From the NCBI GenBank assembly GCA_016202975.1, contig JACQNR010000381.1, positions 1-34,348 of the forward strand: a stretch of DNA of 34,348 bases. The letters are read 5' to 3'. The notes beneath the pieces were generated by a model. The model did not search any database and was not told where the DNA came from. It was given only the letters and a program-made list of their open reading frames with translations. The DNA is from Acidobacteriota bacterium (GTDB lineage Bacteria; Acidobacteriota; Terriglobia; UBA7540). Positions 1 through 8,242 of the stretch are shown one piece after another; the first letter of the stretch is position 1; every line of letters starts with the position of its first letter. The position numbers and the translations under genes are program-made.

Positions 1-139
1 CGAGCAACCACCCGACCCAAGTTAACTTTAGAGCGATACTATCGTAGCATTAGAATTTCCACAACTGATGAAGATAGTAGCGCCGACTTTGAGACGAGCG
101 GATCAGACTCCTTCGTCAGGCCATCTGCTCACCCTGCCG

Positions 140-2515
140 TCACGGATACAACAGGAACTTTTCACGCATATGCCGGAACTGTTCGAGCGGTTCATCAAAG
201 CCGAGAATGATCGAGCTTGCATCTTTCCCCTGACGAATTTCATCGAGCGCCGCGCGTGATCCAATCAGGGAAAGCGTTCGATCGAGATCAAAATCCCTCG
301 GGTAGAGCCGATAGAGCGCGGAAGCCAGTTCAATGCCCAGTGCGGGGCTGTTCAATGCTCCGCGGTCAAGCAGAATAATGCTCACACCCTGGCAAGAGAT
401 ACCCGCATACGGCCCAGAGTTCGGGGTGAATCGGACCGGCATAAAGCTGACTCCGGCGATTTGCCGCTTTGTAAGTTCCCCGCTAAATTGCAGAGCGATG
501 ATCCACGGTGCACCCACAAGCGCGAAGGGCGTGTCGGTTCCTCGCCCCACGCTGACGTTGGCGCCCTCGATCATGGCCACACCCGGATAGAGGGCGATTT
601 CGGTCATATTCCGCAAATTGGGCGAAGGGTTCACCCACTCCAGCCCCGTTTCATCGAACCAGTCGGTGCGCCGCCAGCCACGCATCTTGATGACCTCAAG
701 CTTCAATCCCAGATGCTTCTCCGCGTTGAACATGACGGCGAGTTCCCCGACGGTCATACCGTGGCGTACCGGCATGGAAAAGTACCCCGTGAAGGAGATG
801 AGGTCGCGATCGAGCATTGGACCCTCGACCAGGTAACCCGTAATCGGGTTGGGGCGGTCGAGGACGATAAACTTGATTCCCTTCTGGGCAGCAGCCTCCA
901 TGGCGTAACCCATGGTCGTGATGTAGGTGTAGAAACGCGCGCCCGCATCCTGAATATCGAAGACCAGCCCGTCGAGGCCTTCCAGCATTTGCGCCGTGGG
1001 CCGCTTGTTCCGACCGTAGAGGCTATAGATCGGAAGTCCGGTCTTGTCGTCTACCGCCGAATTGACTCGTGTGTCCGAAGTCCCCACCAGGCCATGCTCG
1101 GGGCTGAAGATCGCTATGAGGCTGACTTGCGGCGCCGCGTGGAGCAGATCGATCGTGCGTCGGCCCTCGCGATCTCGTCCGGTGTGATTCGTAATCAGGC
1201 CCACGCGCAGCCCGGCCAGCGGCGCAAGTCTTTCCTCTACGAGCATGTCTATTCCGGTCTTCACCGCACCATCGCGCAATTCTCTCTGTGAATACGTGTT
1301 TCGCTGCTCAGTGCCTCCGGTCAAGCCCCGGCGGTGATTGAGCACGGCGGCGGCGGCGGAACCTCCCAGAGCGGACGCGACAATGGAAGCGATCCGTCCG
1401 CGCAAACTCACGACATTTCCCTTCGCGTCAGGATGGAGCCGGCTGGTCAGCAGGATCACGAACGTCTTCGAGACGGGCTCCACCCAGATCGAAGTTCCCG
1501 TGTAACCGGTGTGCCCGAAGGACCCCACCGGAAAGAATTCTCCGCGCGGGGACGAATAAGGGCTGTCAATGTCCCAACCCAGCCCACGAACGGCTTGCTT
1601 TCCGGGAGGGCTCTGCGGGGTCGTCATCTTCTCGACGGTCAAAGGCCCGAGGATTCTCACGCCGTGATACGTTCCCCCGTTCAGAAGCATTTCCACAAAG
1701 GTTGTCAAATCGTCGGCCGTCGAGAACAGCCCGGCGTGCCCAGCCACGCCGCCCATGTAGCGGGCGGTGGGATCGTGAACTTCACCCCAAAGCAGTTCCC
1801 TGCTCCCCTCCGGGCGATGATCGGCAGGGGCAATTCGATTGCGAAGGTCTGGAGGAGGGTTGAACCTCGTATCCTTCATTCCTAGCGGTTCAAAAACATT
1901 GGCGGCGCAGTAGGCGTCCAGAGTTTGCCCGGTCACGCGCCGCGCGAGTTCACCCAAAATTTCAAAATTAATGTCACTATAAATGAATCGCGTCCCCGGC
2001 TCCGCCACCGGCTTTTCGTCCAGAATCAACTTCATCGCGGTGTCGTATCCCGACCACACGGGCTTCAAATCGAGGTCCGCCCGAAGGCCCGAATAGTGAG
2101 TGAGAAGCTCGCCTATGGTTATTGTGTCTTTCCCGTACGACTTAAATTCCGGCCAGTACTTTGCGACCGGTTCCTGCATGCGAATCCGGCCCTGTTCAAC
2201 GAGCTGCATGACAGCGGGCGTGGTTGCGACGACCTTAGTGAGCGAAGCGATATCGAAGATCGTGTCCTCGGTCATAGCCTCGGGCGCCGGAACCAGCGCT
2301 CGCCTTCCAAAGGCCCGCCGATAGACCACCTTGCCTTGATGCCCCACCACCACCACTGCTCCCGGGCACTGGCCATCGCGAATCGCATCCTGGATGGCCC
2401 CTTCGATGTGTGCAAGGTGCACTTCCGAGATTTCCGGTGCCGCTGCCGACGAAGAAACCGTCAGCAGACATGCAAGAATCAGATCTGTGGCTAAACAGGC
2501 CTCAAGGTTTTTCAT
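140..2515 (-). CDS. Exported serine hydrolase (beta-lactamase fold) fused to NamZ-type exo-beta-N-acetylmuramidase (DUF1343)
   Basis: Two-domain secreted protein of 791 aa. Residues 1-26 look like a signal peptide ending in an Ala-rich cleavage site. Residues ~30-385 are a class-C beta-lactamase/serine hydrolase domain with SLTK as the SxxK nucleophile motif, YSD where class C enzymes have YxN, and HTG in the KTG position. After a linker, residues ~410-790 match the DUF1343/NamZ family, seen in the blocks GLITNHTG, FSPEHG, DIQDAGARFYTY, DRPNP and EGANVSVGRGTDTPF. Known NamZ enzymes release terminal MurNAc from peptidoglycan fragments. The divergent symporter-murQ-murA operon supports a role in cell-wall salvage, probably in the periplasm. 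The natural substrate of the serine hydrolase half is unknown; muropeptide esterase or DD-peptidase-like activity is possible. The ATG at 2515 has only a weak ribosome site but gives the complete signal peptide. Confidence 0.9.
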   Translation of the reverse strand: MKNLEACLATDLILACLLTVSSSAAAPEISEVHLAHIEGAIQDAIRDGQCPGAVVVVGHQGKVVYRRAFGRRALVPAPEAMTEDTIFDIASLTKVVATTPAVMQLVEQGRIRMQEPVAKYWPEFKSYGKDTITIGELLTHYSGLRADLDLKPVWSGYDTAMKLILDEKPVAEPGTRFIYSDINFEILGELARRVTGQTLDAYCAANVFEPLGMKDTRFNPPPDLRNRIAPADHRPEGSRELLWGEVHDPTARYMGGVAGHAGLFSTADDLTTFVEMLLNGGTYHGVRILGPLTVEKMTTPQSPPGKQAVRGLGWDIDSPYSSPRGEFFPVGSFGHTGYTGTSIWVEPVSKTFVILLTSRLHPDAKGNVVSLRGRIASIVASALGGSAAAAVLNHRRGLTGGTEQRNTYSQRELRDGAVKTGIDMLVEERLAPLAGLRVGLITNHTGRDREGRRTIDLLHAAPQVSLIAIFSPEHGLVGTSDTRVNSAVDDKTGLPIYSLYGRNKRPTAQMLEGLDGLVFDIQDAGARFYTYITTMGYAMEAAAQKGIKFIVLDRPNPITGYLVEGPMLDRDLISFTGYFSMPVRHGMTVGELAVMFNAEKHLGLKLEVIKMRGWRRTDWFDETGLEWVNPSPNLRNMTEIALYPGVAMIEGANVSVGRGTDTPFALVGAPWIIALQFSGELTKRQIAGVSFMPVRFTPNSGPYAGISCQGVSIILLDRGALNSPALGIELASALYRLYPRDFDLDRTLSLIGSRAALDEIRQGKDASSIILGFDEPLEQFRHMREKFLLYP

Positions 2516-2559
2516 CCAGTATCACTGTTCGTGCCTAATTTCCCGCCGCTGCCCTGAAA

Positions 2560-2589
2560 ATTCTGGACGCCGGAAGCAAAAACCTTCAA
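2560..2589 (-). promoter_or_regulatory. Possible sigma70-like promoter for the NamZ fusion gene
   Basis: On the minus strand TTGAAG (2589-2584) and CAGAAT (2565-2560) are separated by 18 nt, leaving a leader of about 40 nt before the ATG at 2515. Matches to consensus are partial, so this is a candidate only. Confidence 0.3.
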
Positions 2590-2614
2590 ATCGCTTTCCC
2601 CCTCATCCTGGACC

Positions 2615-2625
2615 TGCTATATACT
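2615..2625 (+). promoter_or_regulatory. Possible extended -10 promoter element for the symporter-murQ-murA operon
   Basis: The sequence TGCTATATACT contains an extended -10 (TG-N-TATATA) or, two bases later, TATACT. It lies about 60 nt upstream of the symporter ATG in the 172-bp divergent gap. No good -35 box is visible, which fits an extended -10 promoter but keeps the call tentative. Confidence 0.3.
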
Positions 2626-2687
2626 CGCGCGGCCCGCGTGTCAACGAGGGCTTTAGGCATTAAACGTATTCGACGAGTGTTTTGTCA

Positions 2688-4466
2688 ATGAAGCTGACCT
2701 TCCTGGATTGGTGCGTCGTCGCCTTTTATTTCCTGATCAACCTGCTCATCGGCTTGTATTACCGCAAAAAAGCAGGTGCCAGCACCGCAGAGTTCTTCGT
2801 TTCAGGACGCCAGGTAACGTGGTGGCTGGCGGGCACCTCGATGGTCGCCACCACCTTTGCGGCGGATACGCCCCTTGCCGTAACGGGCCTTGTGGCGCGG
2901 CAAGGGATCGCGGGCAATTGGCTTTGGTGGAACTTTTTGCTCAGCGGCATGATGACGGTTTTCTTCTTCGCGCGCCTCTGGCGACGCTCCGGGACCATCA
3001 CCGACGCTGAATTTGTAGAGCTCCGCTACGCCGGGAGGCCCGCCGCCTTCCTGCGCGGCTTTCGTTCGCTCTATTTCGGCATCTTAATGAATTGCCTGGT
3101 GGTCGGATGGGTCAATCTGGCCATGGTGAAGATCCTCATGACCGCCCTCAACATCTCCAGGTTCTGGGCCTTGGCGATCTGCCTTCTCGTCATGGCCGTC
3201 ACGGGTTTTTATACGACGCTGTCCGGCCTCTGGGGAGTCCTCTGGACCGACGTCCTGCAGTTTGCACTGAAAATGGGCATGGTCATCCTGCTGGCATACT
3301 ATTCGGTGCGCGCCGTGGGCGGCATCGATGCGTTGAAGATCAAACTCGCCGCCATCGACCTGCAGCGCGGCGCCGAGGCGGGAGGCAGCGGCTCAATCCT
3401 GTCCTTCGTGCCCGACCTCAGCTCGCCCTGGATGCCGCTGCTAACCTTTGTCGTGTATATCGGCGTCAGTTGGTGGGCGAATTGGTATCCGGGCGCCGAA
3501 CCGGGCGGGGGCGGGTACGTCGCCCAGCGTATCTTCTCCGCGAAAAACGAAAAACATTCTCTCTGGGCCGTACTCTGGTTCAACATCGCGCATTACGCAC
3601 TGCGCCCATGGCCGTGGATCTTGACCGCGCTGGTTTCGGTTGTGCTCTACCCTAACCTCGCCGACCCGGAAGTGGGTTACGTCAAGGTGTGGGTCGACCA
3701 CCTCCCTGCCGCCCTGCGCGGCTTCATGCTTGCCGCCTTCGCCGCCGCCTATATGTCGACAATCGCCACGCAACTCAATTGGGGCTCTTCGTACATCGTA
3801 AACGACTTCTACCGGCGCTTCCTCGCGGCGGGCCGGGACGAACGCCATTACGTCCTTATTTCGCGGCTCTCGACGGCTTTTCTCGCCTTGCTGGGCGCCG
3901 CGGTCTCGCTCGTCATGGACTCGGTTTCAGGCGCGTGGCAGCTCCTGCTCGGGATCGGCGCGGGTACGGGAGCCGTCTATTTGCTGCGGTGGTATTGGTG
4001 GCGAATCAATGCCTGGTCGGAAGTCGCCGCCATGGCCGCGGCGGCAGTGATGACCGCGCTCCTGCACACCTTGGTGAAGCTGACGGGTTCGGAATCCATC
4101 GTCTTTGCCAAATCGATTTTGCTTACGGTCGCTGTTACCACCGTCGTCTGGCTCACCGCCACGTTTATCACCCAGCCCGAACCTGACTCCAAGCTCATCG
4201 AGTTCTACCGCCGGGTTCGACCCGGCGTATTCGGATGGGGGCGCGTGGCCGTGCTCGCCCCGGAAGTTCCGGCGACGCACGAGGGTTGGTACAATCTGCT
4301 CGATTGGTTCCTCGGCTGCCTGATGGTTTACATGGCGCTCTTCGGAATCGGGAAGATTGTTCTGGGCTCGGCAGGGATTGGCCTGCTTTTCCTCATGATC
4401 TCGGGTGTCTCCGGTTACGCCATCTACTGGGATTTTTCGCGCCGTGGGTGGGAGAAATTGTCATAA
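2688..4466 (+). CDS. Sodium:solute symporter (SSS family), candidate amino-sugar/MurNAc importer
   Basis: Integral membrane protein of 592 aa with about 13-14 hydrophobic segments, the number usual for the SSS family. The N-terminal block with FFVSGR after the first helix, followed by GTSMVATTFAADTP, is the typical SSS signature that forms part of the sodium and substrate site. The ATG at 2688 is preferred over a TTG two codons upstream. It is the first gene of an operon with murQ (103-bp gap) and murA, and is divergent from the NamZ fusion. This context makes MurNAc, a MurNAc-peptide or a related wall sugar the likely substrate, but the sequence alone does not give specificity; other SSS proteins carry sugars, sialic acid or amino acids. 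Confidence 0.85.
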   Translation: MKLTFLDWCVVAFYFLINLLIGLYYRKKAGASTAEFFVSGRQVTWWLAGTSMVATTFAADTPLAVTGLVARQGIAGNWLWWNFLLSGMMTVFFFARLWRRSGTITDAEFVELRYAGRPAAFLRGFRSLYFGILMNCLVVGWVNLAMVKILMTALNISRFWALAICLLVMAVTGFYTTLSGLWGVLWTDVLQFALKMGMVILLAYYSVRAVGGIDALKIKLAAIDLQRGAEAGGSGSILSFVPDLSSPWMPLLTFVVYIGVSWWANWYPGAEPGGGGYVAQRIFSAKNEKHSLWAVLWFNIAHYALRPWPWILTALVSVVLYPNLADPEVGYVKVWVDHLPAALRGFMLAAFAAAYMSTIATQLNWGSSYIVNDFYRRFLAAGRDERHYVLISRLSTAFLALLGAAVSLVMDSVSGAWQLLLGIGAGTGAVYLLRWYWWRINAWSEVAAMAAAAVMTALLHTLVKLTGSESIVFAKSILLTVAVTTVVWLTATFITQPEPDSKLIEFYRRVRPGVFGWGRVAVLAPEVPATHEGWYNLLDWFLGCLMVYMALFGIGKIVLGSAGIGLLFLMISGVSGYAIYWDFSRRGWEKLS

Positions 4467-4569
4467 GCCCTGATTGGTTGTAACCTAGAGCCTTGGGAAA
4501 GAACTGCTCATACCTCAACGGAAATTCCGAGTCTGAAAGCCTGGTTCACCATTTCCCAGTCCGGCGCGC

Positions 4570-5487
4570 ATGCGAATAACCGAGCGGCAAAATTCCACCT
4601 CTGCATCCCTGGACCGGAAATCCACGCATGAGGTTCTGCGCATCATTCACCGCGAGGATGCCCGCGTCCCCGCGGCGGTGCGCAAAGTGCTCCCGCAGAT
4701 TGCTCGAGCGGTGGATCTAATAGCTGGCGCGCTCTTGCGCGGCGGCCGGCTGATTTATCTTGGCGCAGGGACGAGCGGCCGACTGGGCGTTCTCGATGCC
4801 GCTGAATGCATTCCGACTTTCGGGACGGACCGAGTGATCGGGGTCATGGCCGGCGGGCGCGAGGCCATGTTCCGACCGAGCGAAGTGTCGGAGGATGACC
4901 CCCGTCAAGCCGTTCGCGACCTGCGCCGGATACATCTGCGCGCGCGCGACGTTCTGGTCGGGATCTCTGCAAGCGGCCGGACACCCTATGCCATGGGGGG
5001 CATGCGGCGCGCGACCCAAATTGGCGCTTCGGTGATTGCTCTCACCTGCAATCCCGCTGCTCCCATGCGGCGGCTGGCGGATATCGCCATCGTCCCCGTT
5101 GTCGGGCCGGAAGTCATCGCCGGGTCATCTCGAATGAAGGCCGGGACAGCGCAGAAGCTGGTGCTGAATATGCTTTCGACAGCGAGCATGGTGCGCTGGG
5201 GGCGAGTGCTATCGGGCCTGATGATCCATGTCCAACTCACGAATCGAAAGCTGAGGCAGCGCGGATGCGATATTCTAACCCAGGTAACCGGATGCACCAC
5301 CAGTCAAGCGCTGCGGGCACTGGATGAATCCCGCGGAAAGCTTCCGGTGGCAATCTTGCTACTCCTCCACAAGGTTTCCAGAAAGCAGGCCGAGCAATTG
5401 CTCAGGACTTCGCCGAATCCCGCAGCGGCGATTCGTGCCGCGCTGGCCGGTGGGAAGGGAGAGCGGAGTCGCACCCCGTCTCGATAA
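4570..5487 (+). CDS. murQ: N-acetylmuramic acid 6-phosphate etherase MurQ
   Basis: Cytoplasmic lyase of 305 aa, the usual family length, that cleaves the D-lactyl ether of MurNAc-6-phosphate to give GlcNAc-6-phosphate and D-lactate. The SIS domain is clear: GAGTSGRLG at 66-73, the DAAECIPTFG block with the catalytic-type Glu79, AGG followed by SEVSEDD near 104-110, SASGRTPY, ALTCNP, and the strongly conserved segment from VVGPEVIAGSSRMKAGTAQK to NMLST. A C-terminal UBA-like helical region closes the protein. No strong Shine-Dalgarno precedes the ATG, but the N-terminus (TERQN, then LSTHE-like) aligns well with the family. Only 6 bp separate it from murA. The pathway needs MurNAc-6P from a kinase or PTS that is not encoded here. 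Confidence 0.95.
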   Translation: MRITERQNSTSASLDRKSTHEVLRIIHREDARVPAAVRKVLPQIARAVDLIAGALLRGGRLIYLGAGTSGRLGVLDAAECIPTFGTDRVIGVMAGGREAMFRPSEVSEDDPRQAVRDLRRIHLRARDVLVGISASGRTPYAMGGMRRATQIGASVIALTCNPAAPMRRLADIAIVPVVGPEVIAGSSRMKAGTAQKLVLNMLSTASMVRWGRVLSGLMIHVQLTNRKLRQRGCDILTQVTGCTTSQALRALDESRGKLPVAILLLLHKVSRKQAEQLLRTSPNPAAAIRAALAGGKGERSRTPSR

Positions 5488-5493
5488 AGGTCT

Positions 5494-6762
5494 ATGGAAA
5501 AGTTCATCGTCACTGGAGGAGCACCTCTCGAAGGCCGTATCAGGGTGAGCGGCGCCAAGAATTCCGCATTGCCTGCCATGGCAGCGGCGCTGCTGACACA
5601 AGAGCGGGTCATCCTCCACAACATTCCGCGAGTCCGAGACATCAGCACTATGCGAAGCCTCCTCGACGAAATGGGAGCGGACTCCTCCCTCACCCACGAG
5701 GATCACGGCAATCGCGTGGAGATTGAAGCTCGAAAGCTGCTCCATCCGCTTGCGCCCTACGAACTGGTCAAACAAATGCGCGCTTCGGTGCTGGTCCTGG
5801 GCCCCCTGGTCTCCCGCTTTGGACAGGGGCGCGTGTCCCTCCCCGGTGGCTGCGCCATTGGGGCGCGTCCGATCAATTTGCACCTGAAGGGGCTTGAGGC
5901 GCTGGGCGCCGCCGTCAAGCTTGAGCACGGTTATGTGGAAGCGCGCACCGCCAGGCTTGCCGGCACCACTTTTTGCTTTGACACAATCTCAGTGACGGGA
6001 ACCGAAAACCTGATGATGGCGGCAACCCTCGCGGACGGCGTCACCATCCTGGAAAACGCCGCGCGCGAGCCGGAGATTCCCGACCTCGCCGAGCTGCTTA
6101 ACAAGATGGGCGCTTCTATCGAGGGCGCGGGAACCGATACGCTTCGAATCCGCGGAGTGGCGCATCTTCACGGCGCCGAGCACACCATCATCCCTGACCG
6201 GGTGGAGGCCGGAACGTTTCTCGTCGCCGCCACGATCACGGGCGGGCATCTGATTATCGAAGGCGCCGATCCCGCGCACCTGGCCGCCACAATTGCCAAA
6301 CTCAAGGAATGCGGCGCCGTGGTTGATTTCGACAAATCAGGATCTATCGAGGTGACGTCCCCCGGGGCTCTCCAGTCTGCCGACGTCACCACCCAGGAGT
6401 ATCCCGGCTTCCCCACCGACATGCAGGCACAATACATGGCGTTGATGACCCAAGTGGTGGGGACATCCGTGATCACCGAGACCATCTTCGAGAATCGCTT
6501 CCTGCACGCCTTCGAACTGATGCGGCTCGGTGCAGACATCACCATGGAGGGCTGCCGCGCCGTGGTCCGGGGCAAGACGCGCCTGACAGGGGCCAAAATC
6601 CAGGCCTCGGACCTGCGCGCCAGCGCCTCCCTGGTCCTCGCCGCCGTGGCGGCCGAGGGCGAAACACTTATCGACCGCGTCTATCACATCGATCGAGGCT
6701 ACGAACGAATCGAAGAGAAGTTGGTCCGCGTTGGGGCAAAGATCCGAAGAATATCGGACTGA
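5494..6762 (+). CDS. murA: UDP-N-acetylglucosamine 1-carboxyvinyltransferase MurA
   Basis: First committed cytoplasmic enzyme of peptidoglycan synthesis; it transfers enolpyruvate from PEP to UDP-GlcNAc. At 422 aa it has the normal length. Visible active-site features are Lys22-Asn23 in SGAKNSALPA, the PEP-binding and fosfomycin-target Cys120 in LPGGCAIGARP, the EYPGFPTDMQAQ block with the catalytic Asp, and RASASLVLA near the C-terminus. Cys120 predicts sensitivity of the enzyme to fosfomycin. It lies 6 bp behind murQ, so breakdown of salvaged MurNAc and new UDP-MurNAc synthesis appear co-transcribed. A 6-bp inverted repeat (6762-6767 with 6778-6783) after the stop may be a weak terminator. 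Confidence 0.96.
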   Translation: MEKFIVTGGAPLEGRIRVSGAKNSALPAMAAALLTQERVILHNIPRVRDISTMRSLLDEMGADSSLTHEDHGNRVEIEARKLLHPLAPYELVKQMRASVLVLGPLVSRFGQGRVSLPGGCAIGARPINLHLKGLEALGAAVKLEHGYVEARTARLAGTTFCFDTISVTGTENLMMAATLADGVTILENAAREPEIPDLAELLNKMGASIEGAGTDTLRIRGVAHLHGAEHTIIPDRVEAGTFLVAATITGGHLIIEGADPAHLAATIAKLKECGAVVDFDKSGSIEVTSPGALQSADVTTQEYPGFPTDMQAQYMALMTQVVGTSVITETIFENRFLHAFELMRLGADITMEGCRAVVRGKTRLTGAKIQASDLRASASLVLAAVAAEGETLIDRVYHIDRGYERIEEKLVRVGAKIRRISD

Positions 6763-6798
6763 GCTGAGCCGGTGATTTCAGCTTCGCCAATCCAGCCT

Positions 6799-7194
6799 TC
6801 ACTTCATGGCAAAGGCGATGCTTCCGAGCACGATCAGGAATACGCCGGCGGAGATGAGGGCGTAGCGAAAATCTCGCTCAAGTCCGAAAGTAATGACGGC
6901 GACGAGAACCCGTAAGACGGGTGTCAACAAAAGAAGAAGAATTCCCAGCTGCGTGACGCCAAGCGGGTCGAGTTCCAACGCCTTCATGAAAAGGTTGCCT
7001 ACTGAGAGGGCCTGAGGCAGTGTTTTCGCCCCCCCGCGGACGAACACCAGGGCCACACCCAACGCCATCACGACAGTGGAGATGATCGACCCGTAGCGCA
7101 GGACGGAAGCGATCACATCTCGCCCTTTTGAAGCACCCTGCTGGCCTAGCATCGCGTCTTCACCCCAGATTCCTCCACCGCGACTCGATTCCAT
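6799..7194 (-). CDS. DUF1634 family small membrane protein, partner of TauE/SafE permease
   Basis: Protein of 131 aa with three hydrophobic segments (around residues 32-52, 76-103 and 110-128), consistent with DUF1634. Genes of this family are commonly found directly behind TauE/SafE permeases, as here, where only 3 bp separate the two. The role is unknown; an accessory subunit of the permease is the natural inference. The ATG at 7194 sits right after the permease stop, suggesting translational coupling; an internal ATG at 7152 would drop a charged 14-residue leader and is a possible alternative start. Confidence 0.75.
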   Translation of the reverse strand: MESSRGGGIWGEDAMLGQQGASKGRDVIASVLRYGSIISTVVMALGVALVFVRGGAKTLPQALSVGNLFMKALELDPLGVTQLGILLLLLTPVLRVLVAVITFGLERDFRYALISAGVFLIVLGSIAFAMK

Positions 7195-7197
7195 TCC

Positions 7198-7992
7198 CTA
7201 CTGCGAGAATCCTCCGTGCAAAGCCTTCCACACCATGACCGCCGCGAAGTAAAACACGATGACGGAAAACGCGATGACCAGCCAGCGGCTGGGGGTGCGG
7301 CGCATCATGTGGGCTCCCAGCGACGATCCGACGAAGATGCCTACGGCCGTGGGCGCAGTGATGGCCGGCTGCATTTCGCCCCGCGCGTAGTAGATGAAGG
7401 CGCTCGCTGCGGCTGTAACCCCGATCATAAAATTAGATGTCGCTGTTGCCACCTTGAAAGGTATTCCCATGAAGAGGTACATGAGCGGGACTTTGACAAT
7501 GCCACCCCCTACTCCCAGCGTCCCGGAAATCATTCCCGCCCCCACCGATCCCGCCAATCCTAATGGTAACTGCTTCACGGTGTAGGGCTGCAACTCTCCA
7601 TCCTCGTGCGTTCCCGAACGGAAGGCTCTCCAGACCATGGTCGACCCTGCGTAAATCAGCATGGCCGCAAAAAGGACTGAAAGCGCCTCGCGGGTGAGGA
7701 ACCCCGCGACGATCGAACCGACGACGGCCCCAATGGTCGTTCCGAGTTCAAGCGTCATCCCGAGCCGGATGTCCGCCAGGCGCTGCTCCACGTACTGGGC
7801 CGCGGCGCCCGTTGAAGTGGCGATGACACCACACAAGCTGGTGGCGATCGCCTCATGGATTGGAACGCCCAGCGCCAGCGTCAGGACGGGTGTTATAACC
7901 AGACCACCGCCAATGCCCAGCATCGAGCCAATTCCTCCCGCCACGGCACCAAGGATGAGAAGTTCGACGAGTTGAAGTCCCGAAAGCTCCAT
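7198..7992 (-). CDS. TauE/SafE family sulfite/organosulfonate-type permease
   Basis: Membrane protein of 264 aa with about eight hydrophobic segments arranged as two repeats, each led by the family's glycine-rich motif: GGIGSMLGIGGGLVITPVL near residues 20-38 and SGTLGVGGGIVKVPLMY in the second half. This family exports or imports small anions such as sulfite, sulfoacetate or taurine-derived compounds; the substrate cannot be assigned from sequence. It forms a two-gene minus-strand unit with the DUF1634 protein, converging on murA. It shows no evident functional link to either the murein or the glycan genes. Confidence 0.85.
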   Translation of the reverse strand: MELSGLQLVELLILGAVAGGIGSMLGIGGGLVITPVLTLALGVPIHEAIATSLCGVIATSTGAAAQYVEQRLADIRLGMTLELGTTIGAVVGSIVAGFLTREALSVLFAAMLIYAGSTMVWRAFRSGTHEDGELQPYTVKQLPLGLAGSVGAGMISGTLGVGGGIVKVPLMYLFMGIPFKVATATSNFMIGVTAAASAFIYYARGEMQPAITAPTAVGIFVGSSLGAHMMRRTPSRWLVIAFSVIVFYFAAVMVWKALHGGFSQ

Positions 7993-8164
7993 AGGGAGTC
8001 AATTGGCTGCTGGCATACTGGCGCGCTATTCTATTCCTGCAAGTGGATAACTGGAGGGAATTTTTCCGTCACGACGCTTCTAGAGTGGCTAGATAAATGC
8101 CTCGGCGCGCCATCCATCATTTCCTGAAACCCGACATAGGCAGAATGACCCGACCATAGGCCCC

Positions 8165-8211
8165 AATAACAAAACGGGCGGCGGCAGGGGATAGACCTGC
8201 TCGCCGCCCGT
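8165..8211 (-). terminator. Strong rho-independent terminator of the FecR-like gene
   Basis: A 9-bp perfect stem (8174-8182 with 8203-8211) is extended by an inner 5-bp stem (8184-8188 with 8196-8200) around a 7-nt loop. Read on the minus strand it is followed by TTTTGTTATT. It lies about 30 bp past the stop of the FecR-like gene. Confidence 0.8.
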
Positions 8212-8242
8212 GTAAAATCTCTGGGACTTTCTCTTTCCCCAC

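Noticed and set aside
461-1291. Plus-strand frame of 276 codons
   Set aside because: It lies wholly antisense to the NamZ domain of the fusion gene, has no family motif, and is explained by GC-rich codon bias mirrored on the other strand.
6762-6783. 6-bp inverted repeat after murA as a terminator
   Set aside because: The stem is short, the loop is 10 nt and no T-run follows, so it was only mentioned under murA and not listed as a feature.
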